Below, piece by piece: positions 23,641-35,730 of a stretch of 64,000 nucleotides of DNA (within the stretch, counting starts at the first letter, position 1; each line of letters begins with the position of its first letter). Location: contig JAGTXK010000103.1 of NCBI GenBank assembly GCA_019096195.1, positions 248,001 to 312,000 on the forward strand, written 5' to 3'. The translations under genes were made by a program, and so were the position numbers. This stretch comes from Boletus sp. NGJ. Lineage: Eukaryota; Basidiomycota; Agaricomycetes; Boletales; Boletaceae. Below the pieces are notes generated by a model. It saw only the letters and a list, made by a program, of their open reading frames with translations. It ran no database searches and was not told the DNA's origin.

Positions 23641-26600
23641 ATGGACAACAGCCATTCTTGCTTTGGCTGTCAGAAATCTTTCACAACTCAGAAAAGGCTT
23701 CATGCTCACGAGGCCAGATGTCAAGCTCATACACGATGGAAATCCAACATAGCTCAGTCCCATAAGCACCTGAAAATGACCCAAGACAACATGGAGAATA
23801 CTCGTTACCAGCTCCAAGGTGCCATTACAGACAAAATGGATGCTAACCAGCCTGAATCGTTTCATCAAGCCACACCAACATTCCATCACCTGGATACCAA
23901 TCACCCTGAAGATAACTTGGTGTGTATATTTGGATTTCTCGCTTTTTCTACAAGTACTCCAATATCTACAGGTTGAAAGCGAAGCAGGGCCATCCGAACC
24001 TGCTCTTGAGCAAGATATACTCATGCCCCAATCTCCAGAGCTACCTCCTGCAGTATCTGCTTGCTCTGGACGCTCTATCCAGTTACCGGCAAGATATACA
24101 GACTACCTACCCACTGGAAGTGGCCTATGACATATATCTTCACCACCTCCTTTGAGTCAAAGCTCTCATCAACCCTCACCTGCCAGCGATCCCTCTATCA
24201 ATGACATCCTCCTTGAATACAAGACCCTACCTAACGATATGGGCTTGTCTCGAGTCTATCCAATCCAGCCATCTTTTATTCCCAAGGGAGATGGTGATAT
24301 CCACACTGTTGTTGATGCACCCACATTGGAGGCTTCTGAAGCCTCTCAAGCACTAGATAACACAGCCATTCGCTGTATCACTGAGCCTCAAATCACGTGT
24401 GACAATCTTTACTCTGCATTTAGCAGCCCGAGTGCTGGGCTTTTGATGTGCTGGCACTACTCTGGGACAAATGAAAAATCTGGCACTGAGTTGAATTGCT
24501 TGTGGTCATTCGTTACTGACCCCCAGTTCCAACCATCACCTCAGGGTACTTTTAATCATGAACGCGAGAAGAAACTAGTCGAAAAGTATCTACGCAATGA
24601 GTCTAACCCTTTCCACATTGACCATGGTTGGAAGACATCTTCCATTTCGATTTTACTACCTCACGAAGGATCAAAATGGTCATTGGGGGAGCGCAATCGC
24701 TCTATTCCCACCCTTACAGTCAATAGTGTGCATCACCGTGATATCACTGACATCGTCATTACCACACTCCAAGATGAAATTGCATTAACCTTTCACCTTA
24801 CCCCCTTCGAGGAGTATTGGCAACCAGATCCAACCACCAACCTCATCAGAGTATTTGGCGAAGCATACTCTTCTCCAATGTCCCTCAATCTGTATCGATC
24901 AGTTCATTCCCTTCCACGAGAGCCTGGTGATGATCTTGAACGTGTCATTATTCCCATCATGCTGTGGTCCAACGCCACACATCTCACAAATTTTGGTGAC
25001 GCATCGCTCTGGCCAATCTATTTATATTTTGGGAACCAGTCCAAATATACCCGGGGAAAGCCTACAGCGGCAGCTTGCCATCATGTCGCATATATACCCA
25101 AAGTACGTGAGCTGTCATTTCAAAACTGAGATGCTAACTTTAAATATTCAGTTACCTGACGACTTCCAGAATGAATATACCTGATATTTCCTTAGAGGAT
25201 CATCTGATGACGTGTACACTCACTGTAAGCAGGAGTTGATGCAAGAAATATGGAAACTTCTACTAGATGACAAGTTCATGCACGTGTACAAATTCGGTCT
25301 GGTGATCAAATTTGTTGATCAAATTGTACATCGTGCCTTTCCTCGGTTCTACACATATGATGTAGACTATCCTGAGAAGTAAGTGTCAACTATGTACAGT
25401 TTAGCTATCTAATTGAGTCCGGGGATCTAGAATCCTGCTAACATGCATTAAATTTCTCGGTTTGTGCCTTTACCCGCGCTGTTTGGTCAAGAAAGCAAAT
25501 GTGTCAGAAATGGGTACACCAGCCGACATGGAGATGCGTAGGGACAACATCCGAATTGATGATCAATCATGCAGGAACAAGGTCTCAAAGGTGCACAGAT
25601 ATATATTCAAGCATGGCGCAAGTATCAATGGTGTTCATGTCAAGAATATCTTGGCAGATGAGTCCTTGGTTCCAACAATGGTTTGTCTTTTGAATGTTCT
25701 TGACTCCAAGTCAGCTGAAATTATGATTTAGAACACTTTTTCTGACTGAATTCAGGCTATTGACAAAGAATTTAATCTTTTCTTGATGTTTGTTGTGGAT
25801 CTTTTGCATGAATTTGAGCTCGGAATATGGAAGGCTGTTTTTACACACTTGATGCGGATCTTCCATGCTGCTGGAGGAACAACAATACAACGTCTCAACT
25901 ACAGGTGACCTATATTTATTTTATACTTCAATTTGTTCTAGTTAATCTCTACTCTAGATATCGCCGGGTCCCTACATTTGGACATGGAACAATCCGCTGA
26001 TTCCACAAGAATGCGTCAGCAATGAAGCGCCTCGCAGCACGAGATTTTGAGGATCTCCTGCAGGTGGGTGATCACAACAATCATACTTTTCGTCCAACTA
26101 ACATATCTAGTGTGTGCTCCCAACCTTTGAGGGTCTCTTACCACCTCAACATAACAATATTGTCCTCGACTTACTGTTTGACCTGGCAACATGGCATGCC
26201 TTTGCCAAACTTCATACCCATACTGAGCAAACACTTGACTTTTTTGACGCAGCCACTACCTATCTCAGGCAGTCAATACGCAAGTTTGAACGTATGACAT
26301 GCAATCACTTCCACACAACAGAGCTCCCTCAGGAACATGCAGCTCGTGGCCGTCGCACAGCCACATTAGCAGCCAAACAAGGTCATGCAGTCCCCTCCAC
26401 TTCACATCCGAAGGCAAAGAAGCTGAACCTCTTGACATACAAATTTCACGCGCTTGGAGACTATCCAGACACGATTCGTCGCTATGGAACAATAGACAGT
26501 TATACAACCCAGACTGTAAGTGATTTCTTGTGTTCTGACATCTGCATCTATTATTGACTGGTTACCAGGGCAAGCTTGAACACCGCCGTGTAAAGCGGCG

Positions 26601-28024
26601 CTTCCCACAATCCGGGAAAAAAAAAAGAATATATGGTCAAAAGCATTACCAACCAAGATGCTATTGAGCGATTCATTAGAAAGGTTGATGCAGCACGAAA
26701 GGCTCTTAGTCAACAAGATGATTTGCAGCCATGCCAGCGTGCTCGCACCCCCCCTTCGGATCATTATGCCATCACTCAGTCCTCCCATAAGAGTGAGGAT
26801 CTTACTGCTTGGCTGGGAATACGACGAAATGACCCTGCATTCAAGGTAAATGAGAAACCTGATAATAGTAGCCTACTAACTTGAATGGAAACTACAGGAT
26901 TTTCTCCCGTGACTCAAGGATCATCTGTTGGCTCGTGCTCGTGGTGTGGCTTACAAGGGTGATGAGCACAGTTTTTCTGACAATGATCGCTACTGTGTCA
27001 ACATCAGGGACAACCAAGTATACCACCATTCACTCCTTCGCATCAACTACACTACTTACGACCTACGACGTGAGCAAAACACTATAAATCCTCTTACCCG
27101 ACCCAACATCATGGTTTTGTCACATGAAGACGAGCGCAGCCACCCATATTGGTATGCACGCGTCATTCATATACTCCATGTCATGATACAGCATCGCAAA
27201 AATACCCTCTCACCATTTTCAGCTCCAGTGTGCATGGATGTCCTGTTCATGCGGTGGTTTTGTTGAGACATCAACTATCCATCAGGATGGAGTGAGAAGT
27301 GACTCCATAGGCTTCAATTTTTCAGTTGAGAGAACCTGTCAGATGCTTTTGGTTTTCTCGACCCAGATTCAGTTATCCGTGGAGTCCATCTCATCCCAGC
27401 ATTTGCGTTCGGTCGCACTGATGAGCTACTTGGACCCTCACAAGCACATCAGATGAGATACGAAGACGACCCAAATGGAGATTGGAAGTACTATTATGTG
27501 AACATGTGAGTTGTTTAAGTAAATTACATTACAAGCAACTCAACTACAAGTATTCTAGGTTCGTTGACCGGGATATGTTCATGAGATTCTGAGGTGGTGG
27601 TATTGGCCATAAGGCTACTTGGGACTGGAACAAGGTTCTCTTCGAAGATGTTGGCAAGCCGGTTGATGACGAGGATGAGGACAGTGACTCTACAATGGAA
27701 GAGGCGACTGACGAGGGTCCTGAGAATGAAGGACAATTGCTTGAAGTCGAGGCCAGGGATGAAGAGAGAGTCATGGAGAAAGAGGAAATGGTTGGTCACA
27801 GAGATGGAGAGGACGATGAAGAGGAACCTGAGGATGGAGAGGAGGAATTCGAGACTTGGAGACGTACCATGAAAGAACAGGACATCGAGAATGGCGTTGA
27901 CAGCAATGACAGTGACTCAGAGACTGACGAGGACGACGAAGATGATCCAGACTGCATTGTTCCTGATGAGAACGAGGAGTTAGATGTCGACATTTATGCT
28001 TGTGAGGGATATGGTGCACTGTAG
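23641..28024 (+). pseudogene. Plavaka transposase with several internal stops
   Basis: The gene starts at an ATG with a CxxC...HxxxC zinc-finger-like motif (CFGCQKSFTTQKRLHAHEARC without its last residue is 20 long). Diagnostic stretches follow: YTDYLPTGSG, IIPIMLWSNATHLTNFGD, SLWPIYLYFGNQSKYTRGKP, THCKQELMQEIW, VVDLLHEFELGIWKAVFTHL, MKRLAARDFEDLLQC, LTYKFHALGDYPDTIRR, GKLEHRRVKRR, GVHLIPAFAFGRTDELL and YYYVNMFVDRDMFMRF, with an Asp/Glu-rich tail. It catalyses excision and integration of the element. The frame contains seven in-frame stops outside introns (24128, 25182, 25998, 27264, 27300, 27327, 27590), all TGA, and a likely slip in the A-run near 26617. The copy should not make full-length transposase unless rescued. 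Confidence 0.85.
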
Positions 28025-28283
28025 ATATAATCCCATATACACTCTTATGTCGCCTGGTGAGAGTATCATCACAACAATATATTGCAGTGCATTGTCGCAG
28101 ACGACACAGTATTGGTCCGCTGTGAACTCCTCATCTGTTTGGTCTTATCACAGTGTAGATATAACCCTATATACACTCTTATGTTGCCCGACGAGTGAGT
28201 CATCACCACGATATATTGTGATGCGTCATCACAGATGACATACTATTGCTCCGCTGCAAACCCCCTTGTCTGTTTGGTCTTGT
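28021..28283 (+). repeat. Subterminal tandem repeat, two units of about 134 bp
   Basis: Units begin GTAGATATAA at 28021 and 28155 and share the ATATACACTCTTATGT and TCTGTTTGGTCTT blocks. They lie just inside the right terminal repeat of the Plavaka element, where transposase-binding sites are expected. Confidence 0.8.
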
Positions 28284-28309
28284 CACGATTTTGCAATTTT
28301 TGTGATGGC
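28284..28309 (-). repeat. Right terminal inverted repeat of Plavaka transposon 1
   Basis: The 26 bp end TTTTTGTGATGGC and match the left end perfectly in inverted orientation. Confidence 0.9.
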
Positions 28310-28822
28310 CCAGTACCGTTATCACTGCAGGGCCAGCTCAACTACACACTCTTTGGCTGCTTCAAAAAAAGAAATGGATCATCACCAAACAAACAGTGTA
28401 TTAAACTGCAAGACGATGAGCAGTTGAGGCTTGGAGACCACGGCGCTAGTGTGACGAGAGAAGCCCATCCCAAGAATTACCCAGACTCAAAGTCCGAGCG
28501 AACGACTCTAATCTCGGAATGTTCCAGAACGATAGCTACTAGTAAAATCCTGACACTAGGGTCATGAGGCAGACGTGGTGGGTTGTGCGCTCCACAGTGC
28601 CCACAGTGCCAGTTGGTCCATGGCCAGTTATCAGGTCAGACTTAGTAAGTTTGCGAGAAGCTGGAAACTCATTTGATCTGGCTGAGCTTCTCCAGGCTGT
28701 CGATTTGTGCTTTGCAAAGCCAAAGTAGGAACTATCTCCAGAAGTCAGACCGAGCCTTGTGGTTAGGGCGAGTTGTTTATTCTATCAAACAGTGACAGAA
28801 GCATATTGAAATGATCACAGAC

Positions 28823-29936
28823 TGTTTCACCTATTTATTAGCACTCCCACCTACACTTTCACACTACCCATAGACGATACACTCGCCTACTATCAACCAA
28901 ACTCCATCCTAGCCTTACCCACGCATACACCTAGAGTAGTCACTCACCGTATCCACCCCCATACGATACACCATACAACCGTATATACCTACATATGCTT
29001 TCACTAGTCGTACCCTAGTCGTATCCATTACACTACGACACCAAGTAGCCCCACGGCTAAACCCCTGGCCTCACGGCCACAAGCAAGGCCCACACGCCTA
29101 TAAACTACGCCACCCCCCGTGAATCTACCTGATGCAGCGCTCAGTAGCCACAACACATGACATAACACGCCGTATGATGACAGAAACCCCTCTGTCACAT
29201 ATACGCTCGTTACACACACGACCCCCGTAGACAGTATCTGACGCAGAGCTCGGTACCCTACACAAGTACTAATCAGGAGCTCGCCTCCAGATCCCCGACT
29301 CCCCGCTCATCCCGATCCCTGGCCCACGCCACAGATCACCCCCGACGCTATCCCACGATACCGCCACCAAGTACTAATCAAGCCCACGCTAGATTAACCC
29401 AAGTACTGATCAGGCCAACATCAGATCACAAGACCTAGACAAGACTCGATCTATCACCCGATACGATCCTGTCTCGATACCAGATCCAACGATCACCCTA
29501 TGCGATGCCCTATGCATCATTCTTTCATTTCACTTCCCGCTCCCATTCTATCTATTAGTTCCCTTAGATATATCACACGTAGCCACACCTAGAGCGCTCC
29601 GGACTACCATTTCACTCACATGCGTATACCACGCGCATCTCATTCCACCATTTCTCTCTTTTGCCATTGGACACTGACATTTCCCCGTTCCTGTGATGTC
29701 ATACCCAGTACCCTACGACGTCATAGCACAGCACGGTCCGTGCGCCACTATCGGTAGTATATAAGTAGCCGGTAGAGTACCCTGTTTTCCCCTAACCTTG
29801 AAATTGCTCTTCTCTCTGTCGCATATTGCTTTAGTTAGCAACGCTTCAGATATTGAGTTTAGGTTTCTTTCTCTCGTCCATTGAAGGTTCCTTTCACATA
29901 TTGGGTGCGGCATTCCCACTCAATTGGACCGGACAA
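28823..29936. mobile_element. Probable solo LTR or LTR-derived insertion
   Basis: About 1.1 kb with very few G on the plus strand interrupts the array spacer where 6600 onward would continue. It starts TGTTTCACC, ends CCGGACA, and holds a TATA-like box with downstream leader-like sequence (29757 onward). Family uncertain; borders approximate, and no exact target duplication was found. A fossil. Confidence 0.4.
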
Positions 29937-30233
29937 TTCGAGACTGAGCGTATGAAGCAGATCTGAAGCTGCTCATCTAAGTGTACTGCCCACTGTGGAC
30001 CGGCGGTGAGTTGCCAAGTTGGACCAGTCGAATATGCTGCTTTGCAGAGGCTTCTGTTCTCACCTTCTGCTCAACACATTCAAGATTTCAGCTCATGATT
30101 CACGCGGTGATCACAGGGGTTCATGGCGACACGTTTCGGAGATTCCTCGGCCTCCCCTGAAGTGAAGGTCCGTGGAGCGCCCGTCATTGATCAATGCGGC
30201 CTTTTCCAGAATGGCCTTCCATAGTCCAGACAA

Positions 30234-30495
30234 CACAACGCAAAAATCAATATTTAGGATGGGTCTGCATGTTGTATGAAATGGGAAAATTGCAGTTAAA
30301 ATTTAGTCTTGACATTTTGTGGCACTTAAACTTGAAGTTTAGACATAGATTAGGCAAAAGCTTGAAGTTTAGATATAGATTAGGCAAAATTTTCAAGTTT
30401 AAGTGCTGTGAAAATGTCAAGCTTAAATTTTAACTGCAATCTTCACATTTCATACAATATTCAGACCTATCATAAATATTGGTTTTTGTGTTGTG
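30234..30495. mobile_element. Palindromic MITE, copy 2 (262 bp), with CAA target duplication
   Basis: Same family as 13278-13509: starts CACAACGCAAAAA, ends TTTTTGTGTTGTG, and the arms are inverted copies. The centre carries an extra direct repeat of an AAGTTTAGA-type block. It is flanked by CAA on both sides. The paralogous spacer at about 13966 has the same flanking sequence (CCAGACAAG) without the element, giving a natural empty site. Confidence 0.88.
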
Positions 30496-31191
30496 CAAGC
30501 CTGTTGTTCCACATTGTGCATGCAGGGTCAATTGGTCAGTCGCTCAGAATCCTATCGCTTTACTCTTTTTCAATTTATTGATAGTCGTACTGTCAATTCT
30601 CCCATAACACATACTTACTACATACCTTCTATCGCGAGGCAGTGACTGTATTCATTAAGAGTTCCATTGCAAGGTGACCATGCGGCGGCAACATGTCTCA
30701 GCGTTACGGCTAGTACGCGAGTCATACGCTGTTACATTTCTTGGATCCCGCCCATTTCGTCAACCCCAAAACAATCGAATTAACAATTTGCAAGTCACCA
30801 TTCATGGAAGCAGAGTTACAAATTACTGGTAGGTGAGTTCGATACCGAACTTGTCATGAATTCATCAGTATGATCTGTGGAGAGCTAACCCCGTTGCAGA
30901 CCTCATGGATAACGGTTGCAGATTCATAGGTGACGAAGCCATGAATGATGTATTACACACCTTGACTATCGGTTCCGCGCCCTGGGCCACGTCATTCTAG
31001 CCATACGGGTAGGCATCGTCGTCACGAATCCAGGCCACAAGGCGTGTTCCTTGCTGCCTGCACTCTTTTGACGCACATACTTGCTGAGTTTGTCCGTTCC
31101 AGATCCTTGCTCTCTATACTGTGTCTCAACATCCACCCTGGCCACTGAGAGTCCTGGGACTTCTCCTCACATCGAGCACGCACGCACGTCG

Positions 31192-34100
31192 ATGATTGAG
31201 TCACCTTTCCAGCCTTCATTCCCTGGTCATACCAGATGTACTCAGTGCAACCCCCGACAGAGGGAGAACACGAGGAACCTAGTCGTATGCATCGATGGAA
31301 CTTCTAACCAATTTGGTCAGAATGTAACTGTTCCGCATCTCTCTACTTAGTGTCTTTCTCTCAGCTCACGACTATGGTCAGAATACCAATGTGGTGAAAC
31401 TGTTCGCCAAGATCGATCAGGAAACGACCTATCCAGAACAATATGCATGCTATTTCAGTGGAATTGGCACGCGTCCGAAGTCGTTACATGTTGTTGATCG
31501 TGTGAAGAGAGCAGTCTCCGACACATTCGACATGGCGGTTGCATCGTTCGTACTCGTTATGATATATTTTTTTCCGACGAATTGAAATACTTCATCGCAG
31601 GAATATAGGAGAGAATGTTAAGGATGCGTATGACTGGCTAGCACGAAAGTACGAAAAGGGTGACCAGATATACCTCTTTGGTGAGTTTGATTCCTCATCA
31701 TAGCTCTCGCAGCTAATGACTGCGGTACAGGTTTCTCTCGAGGTGCATATCAAGTGCGGGTTCTCGCGGGGATGATACATGAGGTATGGGCCCACCCGAG
31801 TCGGTTGCTTTGATCATCATGTAGAACTAAACACGTGTGTCAGGTCGGCTTGATAAGGACGCCAATGGAGAAACAAATCGCAACGTGGGTAGCTGTGCGT
31901 GGCGTGTGTGGGGTTGACAAACCACCAGACAGGGTTTACAATCAATATGAAGCGATTCGTTCAGGAAAGCCGAACGCAAGGCATATTGGTAGAGAGTTCA
32001 AGAATATGTTTTCCTGGCAGGACCTGAGAGTGCACTTCGTCGGAGTATGGTGATTTTACACTTTCATTCTTCAAATTCGAACATGCCCCAACTGATCTCG
32101 GTCAGGGATACTGTCTCCTCTGTGGGGCTTATAAGAGGGGCCGTCTTCCTTCCGTCCGCGGCAGATGGATGCTATTTCCGTCACGCGCTTGCTCTCGACG
32201 AACTTCGGGTGAAGTTCATGCCAGAGTATGCCCACGAAATGAACTCTCAAACGAACAACGGGAAGTCCAAGTACATTGTTCCCTCCCCTGATGCCGAGCG
32301 TGCTGCAACTTCCGCGAGCGACGATGGCTCTAGTTTCTCTGCAGCAAAATACAACAGGACTGCTGACATCAAAGAAGTCTGGTTTGCTGGCACTCACTCA
32401 GACGTGTGGGTACACCTTCGAGACCTACTCATATGATACTGATATACTTCGTACAGAGGTGGTGTGAACAGATCCAGAAAGCCTCATCAGGCTGGGCACA
32501 TCTCCCTGCTGTGGATGCGTCGAGAAGCGGCTGCATGTGGTCTCGTGTTGCTGTCGACAGATATGGTTTGGGTTCCGGACGATCTTGATTTTGGCATCAG
32601 TAACTCGATGACCCCTGCATGGCGAGCCATTGAATATATGCCCATCAAGCATCAAGTATCCTTTAGTGGTAGATGCAATGATGCTCGACGGTGAGACTTG
32701 CGTCTTGCAGGTTCGCCTTGTTGATCTCGCGCTTGGTAGCTTGCATCGACTGCAACCACGTCGTGTCATACCCGGTCAAAAGGTCCATGCTTCCATTTTG
32801 TTTGCAAACGCGTATCGTCCACAGGCAACGCTAGGGGAGGGTTTCGACATTCCCACCATACACGGTGAACTCGAAGATACAGAACTGCACAGCCAAATTT
32901 GGGAGACGGGCTTGTTCGACCAAACTGCAGCACAAGAGCTGGTGACCTACCTGGGTGATCAGCAAGGGGTTGCTCCTATATACCTCGGCAGGTTATTGTT
33001 CATGCTGCGATTCAGTAAGATTTTCAATCTCTTTACCTGTCCGATCATCCACTCGACCTCCGTCTTTAGAGGAGGGAAAGCATTGCATCAGAAATGTGCC
33101 TTATTGGCAAGACCAGTTTGTGAACCTCATCCACAGCCGCGCGTGTGCACCGCTTGTTAGGCTTCTCACTTTTGTCGCGTATTACGAAGCTGGTGAGTGT
33201 CATATCTCAGACATATACGTCGTGTCATATATAACCTTTCATTCCAGCTTGCGATCCCGAGGCGCACCCTCAGAGTCCTGCGCCGCCTCAGATCGAACTT
33301 TCGCAAGATATGTTCGATGATGCGAAGCAATGTCTCAGTGCCATTCTGGCCGCACATGATTATCACGATGGTCCCAGAGTGTTTGCTCTCTTCAGACCCC
33401 TGACGAGACACAAGATTTTACGAGAGCGCATACTCACCCCGGATGTCTTGGAAATTCTCGTGGAGTTACTCGATGCGATGGTTGTACAACCGAAAGGGGG
33501 TTTTGTACAAGCAATGGACGGCCTGACCTGCCTGTTGCATTGCGGTGCGTTGATGATGATCATGCATCTCGTAGTTCACCAACATTCATGGTCGGTTAGA
33601 GGACACCCAAGGTACTATCATTGAGAAACTCGGGACCAATTCCTCGAACATGGCCAGCCAGTCCAGACTTTCCCAAATATTGGAGGTCAAAGGTAGGGAC
33701 CTATGGTTGAGACTACATGGAGATATATCATGCTTTGCAGAACCCCACCTTTTGGCTGCTGCGCTGCGCATGGCATTGACCCTGGCACGAATCACGGATG
33801 GTAAGCATCTCACCTTTGCTAGTAAGCTATAATAAATCAATAGTGACGCATAGAGAGAGCGCAATCTGTGTGCGCCCCAGTGAAAACTAGGTTAAGGCAG
33901 TTGGCGAGAGAAGATGAAGGACTAGTTGGTCTCCTCGCTATTGAATTATTGCTTGCCCTATACGATCCGGATGACCGGAGTGAGTAGCACGTTCTTGAAC
34001 TTCTGCTATCGTCTGACATTCCACGTTTTAGACCAGCTAGATACTATTCACGATTCACGCATGCGAGCTAAGCTCGCCAGTGCCTTGATCCACTTAAACT

Positions 34101-35730
34101 CCGATGGACACAATGCAGCTGATGGACACGGTCGAAGTGTAGATCCTATACGACAGATGTTGCATCGTCTTTACGGGTTCCGTGAGTGATGTTCATCGGT
34201 CCTCTCTAACGGGCTTCGACAGTGACATCCTCCGTATCAGACGCTATGGCACTCAGTGACCAACAGAGAACACTCCTTGGAGAGCTGAAAAAGTCTGTTC
34301 AGAAGAGGAATACTCGGGAGCGTGCGGCTGCGACGATGACCCTTCTGAAGCTATGCGAGTGTGAGTCTAGTTTTGATGGACCGAATGCACGAGCTCACTG
34401 TTCATTAGCTGACACCATCCGCACTTATGTTCGCGGGATCAACCTGTTGAACATCTTTGTCAATCAGTTGCAACGTAAAGACAGAGCACTGCTTGCCGCA
34501 TACGCGTTGGCTACCTGCTTGAAATACAGTGAGTTGGATTGCGTGAACCTATAGGACTCGTGTACTAGCTGAGAATCGCATTAGGCGACATGAAGGATTC
34601 CATCAAGGACAACGAACGCCTTCCGAAATGTATCGTTAAGATGCTACGACTGGACTATTTCGACGATGCCGTAGGCCATGTCGAAGGGTTCCAGATTTTC
34701 GGTGACCTTATGAAACACGGTATAAACTACCCCATCACTCTTGATGATCCGGCTCCGCATACTGATTCATCTGAGCCAGACGACCTGCGGGCAAAGATCG
34801 AGAGAGACAACATCACGGAGGTTCTGAACACGAAGCTAAGAAAGGGTAGGGCGAAGGAGACTCGGACAAGCCTGATCTGCTTGGACATCTTCCGGTCCTT
34901 TGGTATGTATTTGGAATGGTGGCATTGGTTTATCATAGCTGAGGCACGTCCTAGACCCGAACGGCCCGTGGGCTCGTGAGCTTGTCGACCAGAGTTTGAA
35001 ATATCTACGGAACTCGGCATGGAAGGCTCAGAAAGTGGGTGTGACGATTCTCTCTGCGTTGGCTCAGACGGGTATGCGTCATCGCCATCCTGAGGGTTTT
35101 CTCTGAGTTCTGTGACTTTAGAGCACGGCGTGGAGGCCATTGCCCCTAGGATATATGAGATCATTGAGATGCTTCTCCCGAAGAGTTGTCTGCCCATACA
35201 GTCGATTCCACCAGGTGCAACATCAGCGAGCCCAACTTTCCCTAGCGAAGGTCAAACACAATCAGCTGCGATGACCACGGAGTCTGCAGACCCTCGGTCA
35301 CGCACCTTACCGGATGTGCCCTCATCTTCGTGGATGCTAGGACCCGCATGCGCGCTGCGTATTTTGGCGCAGAAAAGCAAGTGTTACCCGCCACCTGGGA
35401 GACGCTGGAAATCATATAATGACGTGTTGCTTTAGAGGTACTGCGGGACCGTACTCGCGAGACGACGCAATACGGCAAGTTGAAACACTTGTATCTATCC
35501 GAGGCGCTCGTCGAGAAGGCAGACACGTCACCGTGGCGCGTCAAACGTCCAAACCGAAGTGAGCCGACTTTTTTGTATCGGAGTGGCGACTGAACTATGT
35601 GTTCTTTGGTATAAATAAAAAAACTCAGCTGATGTCATGGACATGCTCGCCAAGATGATCAAAGCCGTCGACGAAGAGCTGTCGGAAGAGGGTTTCATAG
35701 TGGATACGGTGCTGCCCAACATTTAGCGTT
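31192..35730 (+). CDS. DUF2235 (Tle1-like) hydrolase with HEAT-like repeats, copy C, lacks the TM helix
   Basis: The same exon plan and catalytic motifs as A and B are present: CIDGTSNQFG, SGIGTRP, GFSRGAYQVR, VWDTVSSVG, GTHSDV. The upstream ATG of copy A is CTG, so ATG 31192 (MIESPFQPSF) is the likely start. The 5' half is close to copy B, while 33840-34990 diverges from both others. At the 3' end the conserved helix is shortened (EEGFIVDTVLPNI) and a stop near 35725 ends the frame before the membrane helix; sequence after 35730 no longer encodes that helix. If translated, the product would be a soluble version of an otherwise membrane-anchored protein. It also lost the upstream inverted repeat. 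It may be a decaying copy. Confidence 0.7.

Larger units (their letters stand above)
20777..28309. mobile_element. Plavaka-type DNA transposon 1, complete between terminal inverted repeats
   Basis: A 7533-bp element is bounded by perfect 26-bp inverted repeats (20777-20802 and 28284-28309). It holds two divergent genes: a minus-strand accessory gene (DUF6698-like) and a plus-strand Plavaka transposase, with the shared promoter region at about 23370-23640. Two tandem subterminal repeats sit at the right end. I see no convincing target-site duplication next to the repeats. The right flank is array-type spacer (28385 onward matches 6205 onward), so it landed inside the DUF2235 array. The transposase is damaged, so this copy is not autonomous as read. 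Confidence 0.85.
28310..31191. other. Array spacer upstream of copy C, with two insertions
   Basis: From 28385 the sequence aligns to 6205 onward, and the last part (30770-31190) to 14250-14690. Two insertions interrupt it: an LTR-like block at about 28823-29936 and a MITE at 30234-30495. Compared with copies A and B, about 28 bp including the GCGCTCTAGCGC element are missing near 31060. No protein gene was recognised. Confidence 0.65.

Noticed and set aside
24128-27592. TGA read as a sense codon (recoding) in the Plavaka transposase
   Set aside because: Neighbouring intact genes end with TGA (for example HET-1 and copy B regions) and CpG decay explains the pattern more simply.
27771-28019. 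His/Pro/Ser-rich minus-strand ORFs
   Set aside because: They are the antisense of the Asp/Glu-rich tail of the Plavaka transposase.
29028-29219. Gly/Val-rich minus-strand ORF
   Set aside because: It is a by-product of the G-poor plus strand in the LTR-like insertion.
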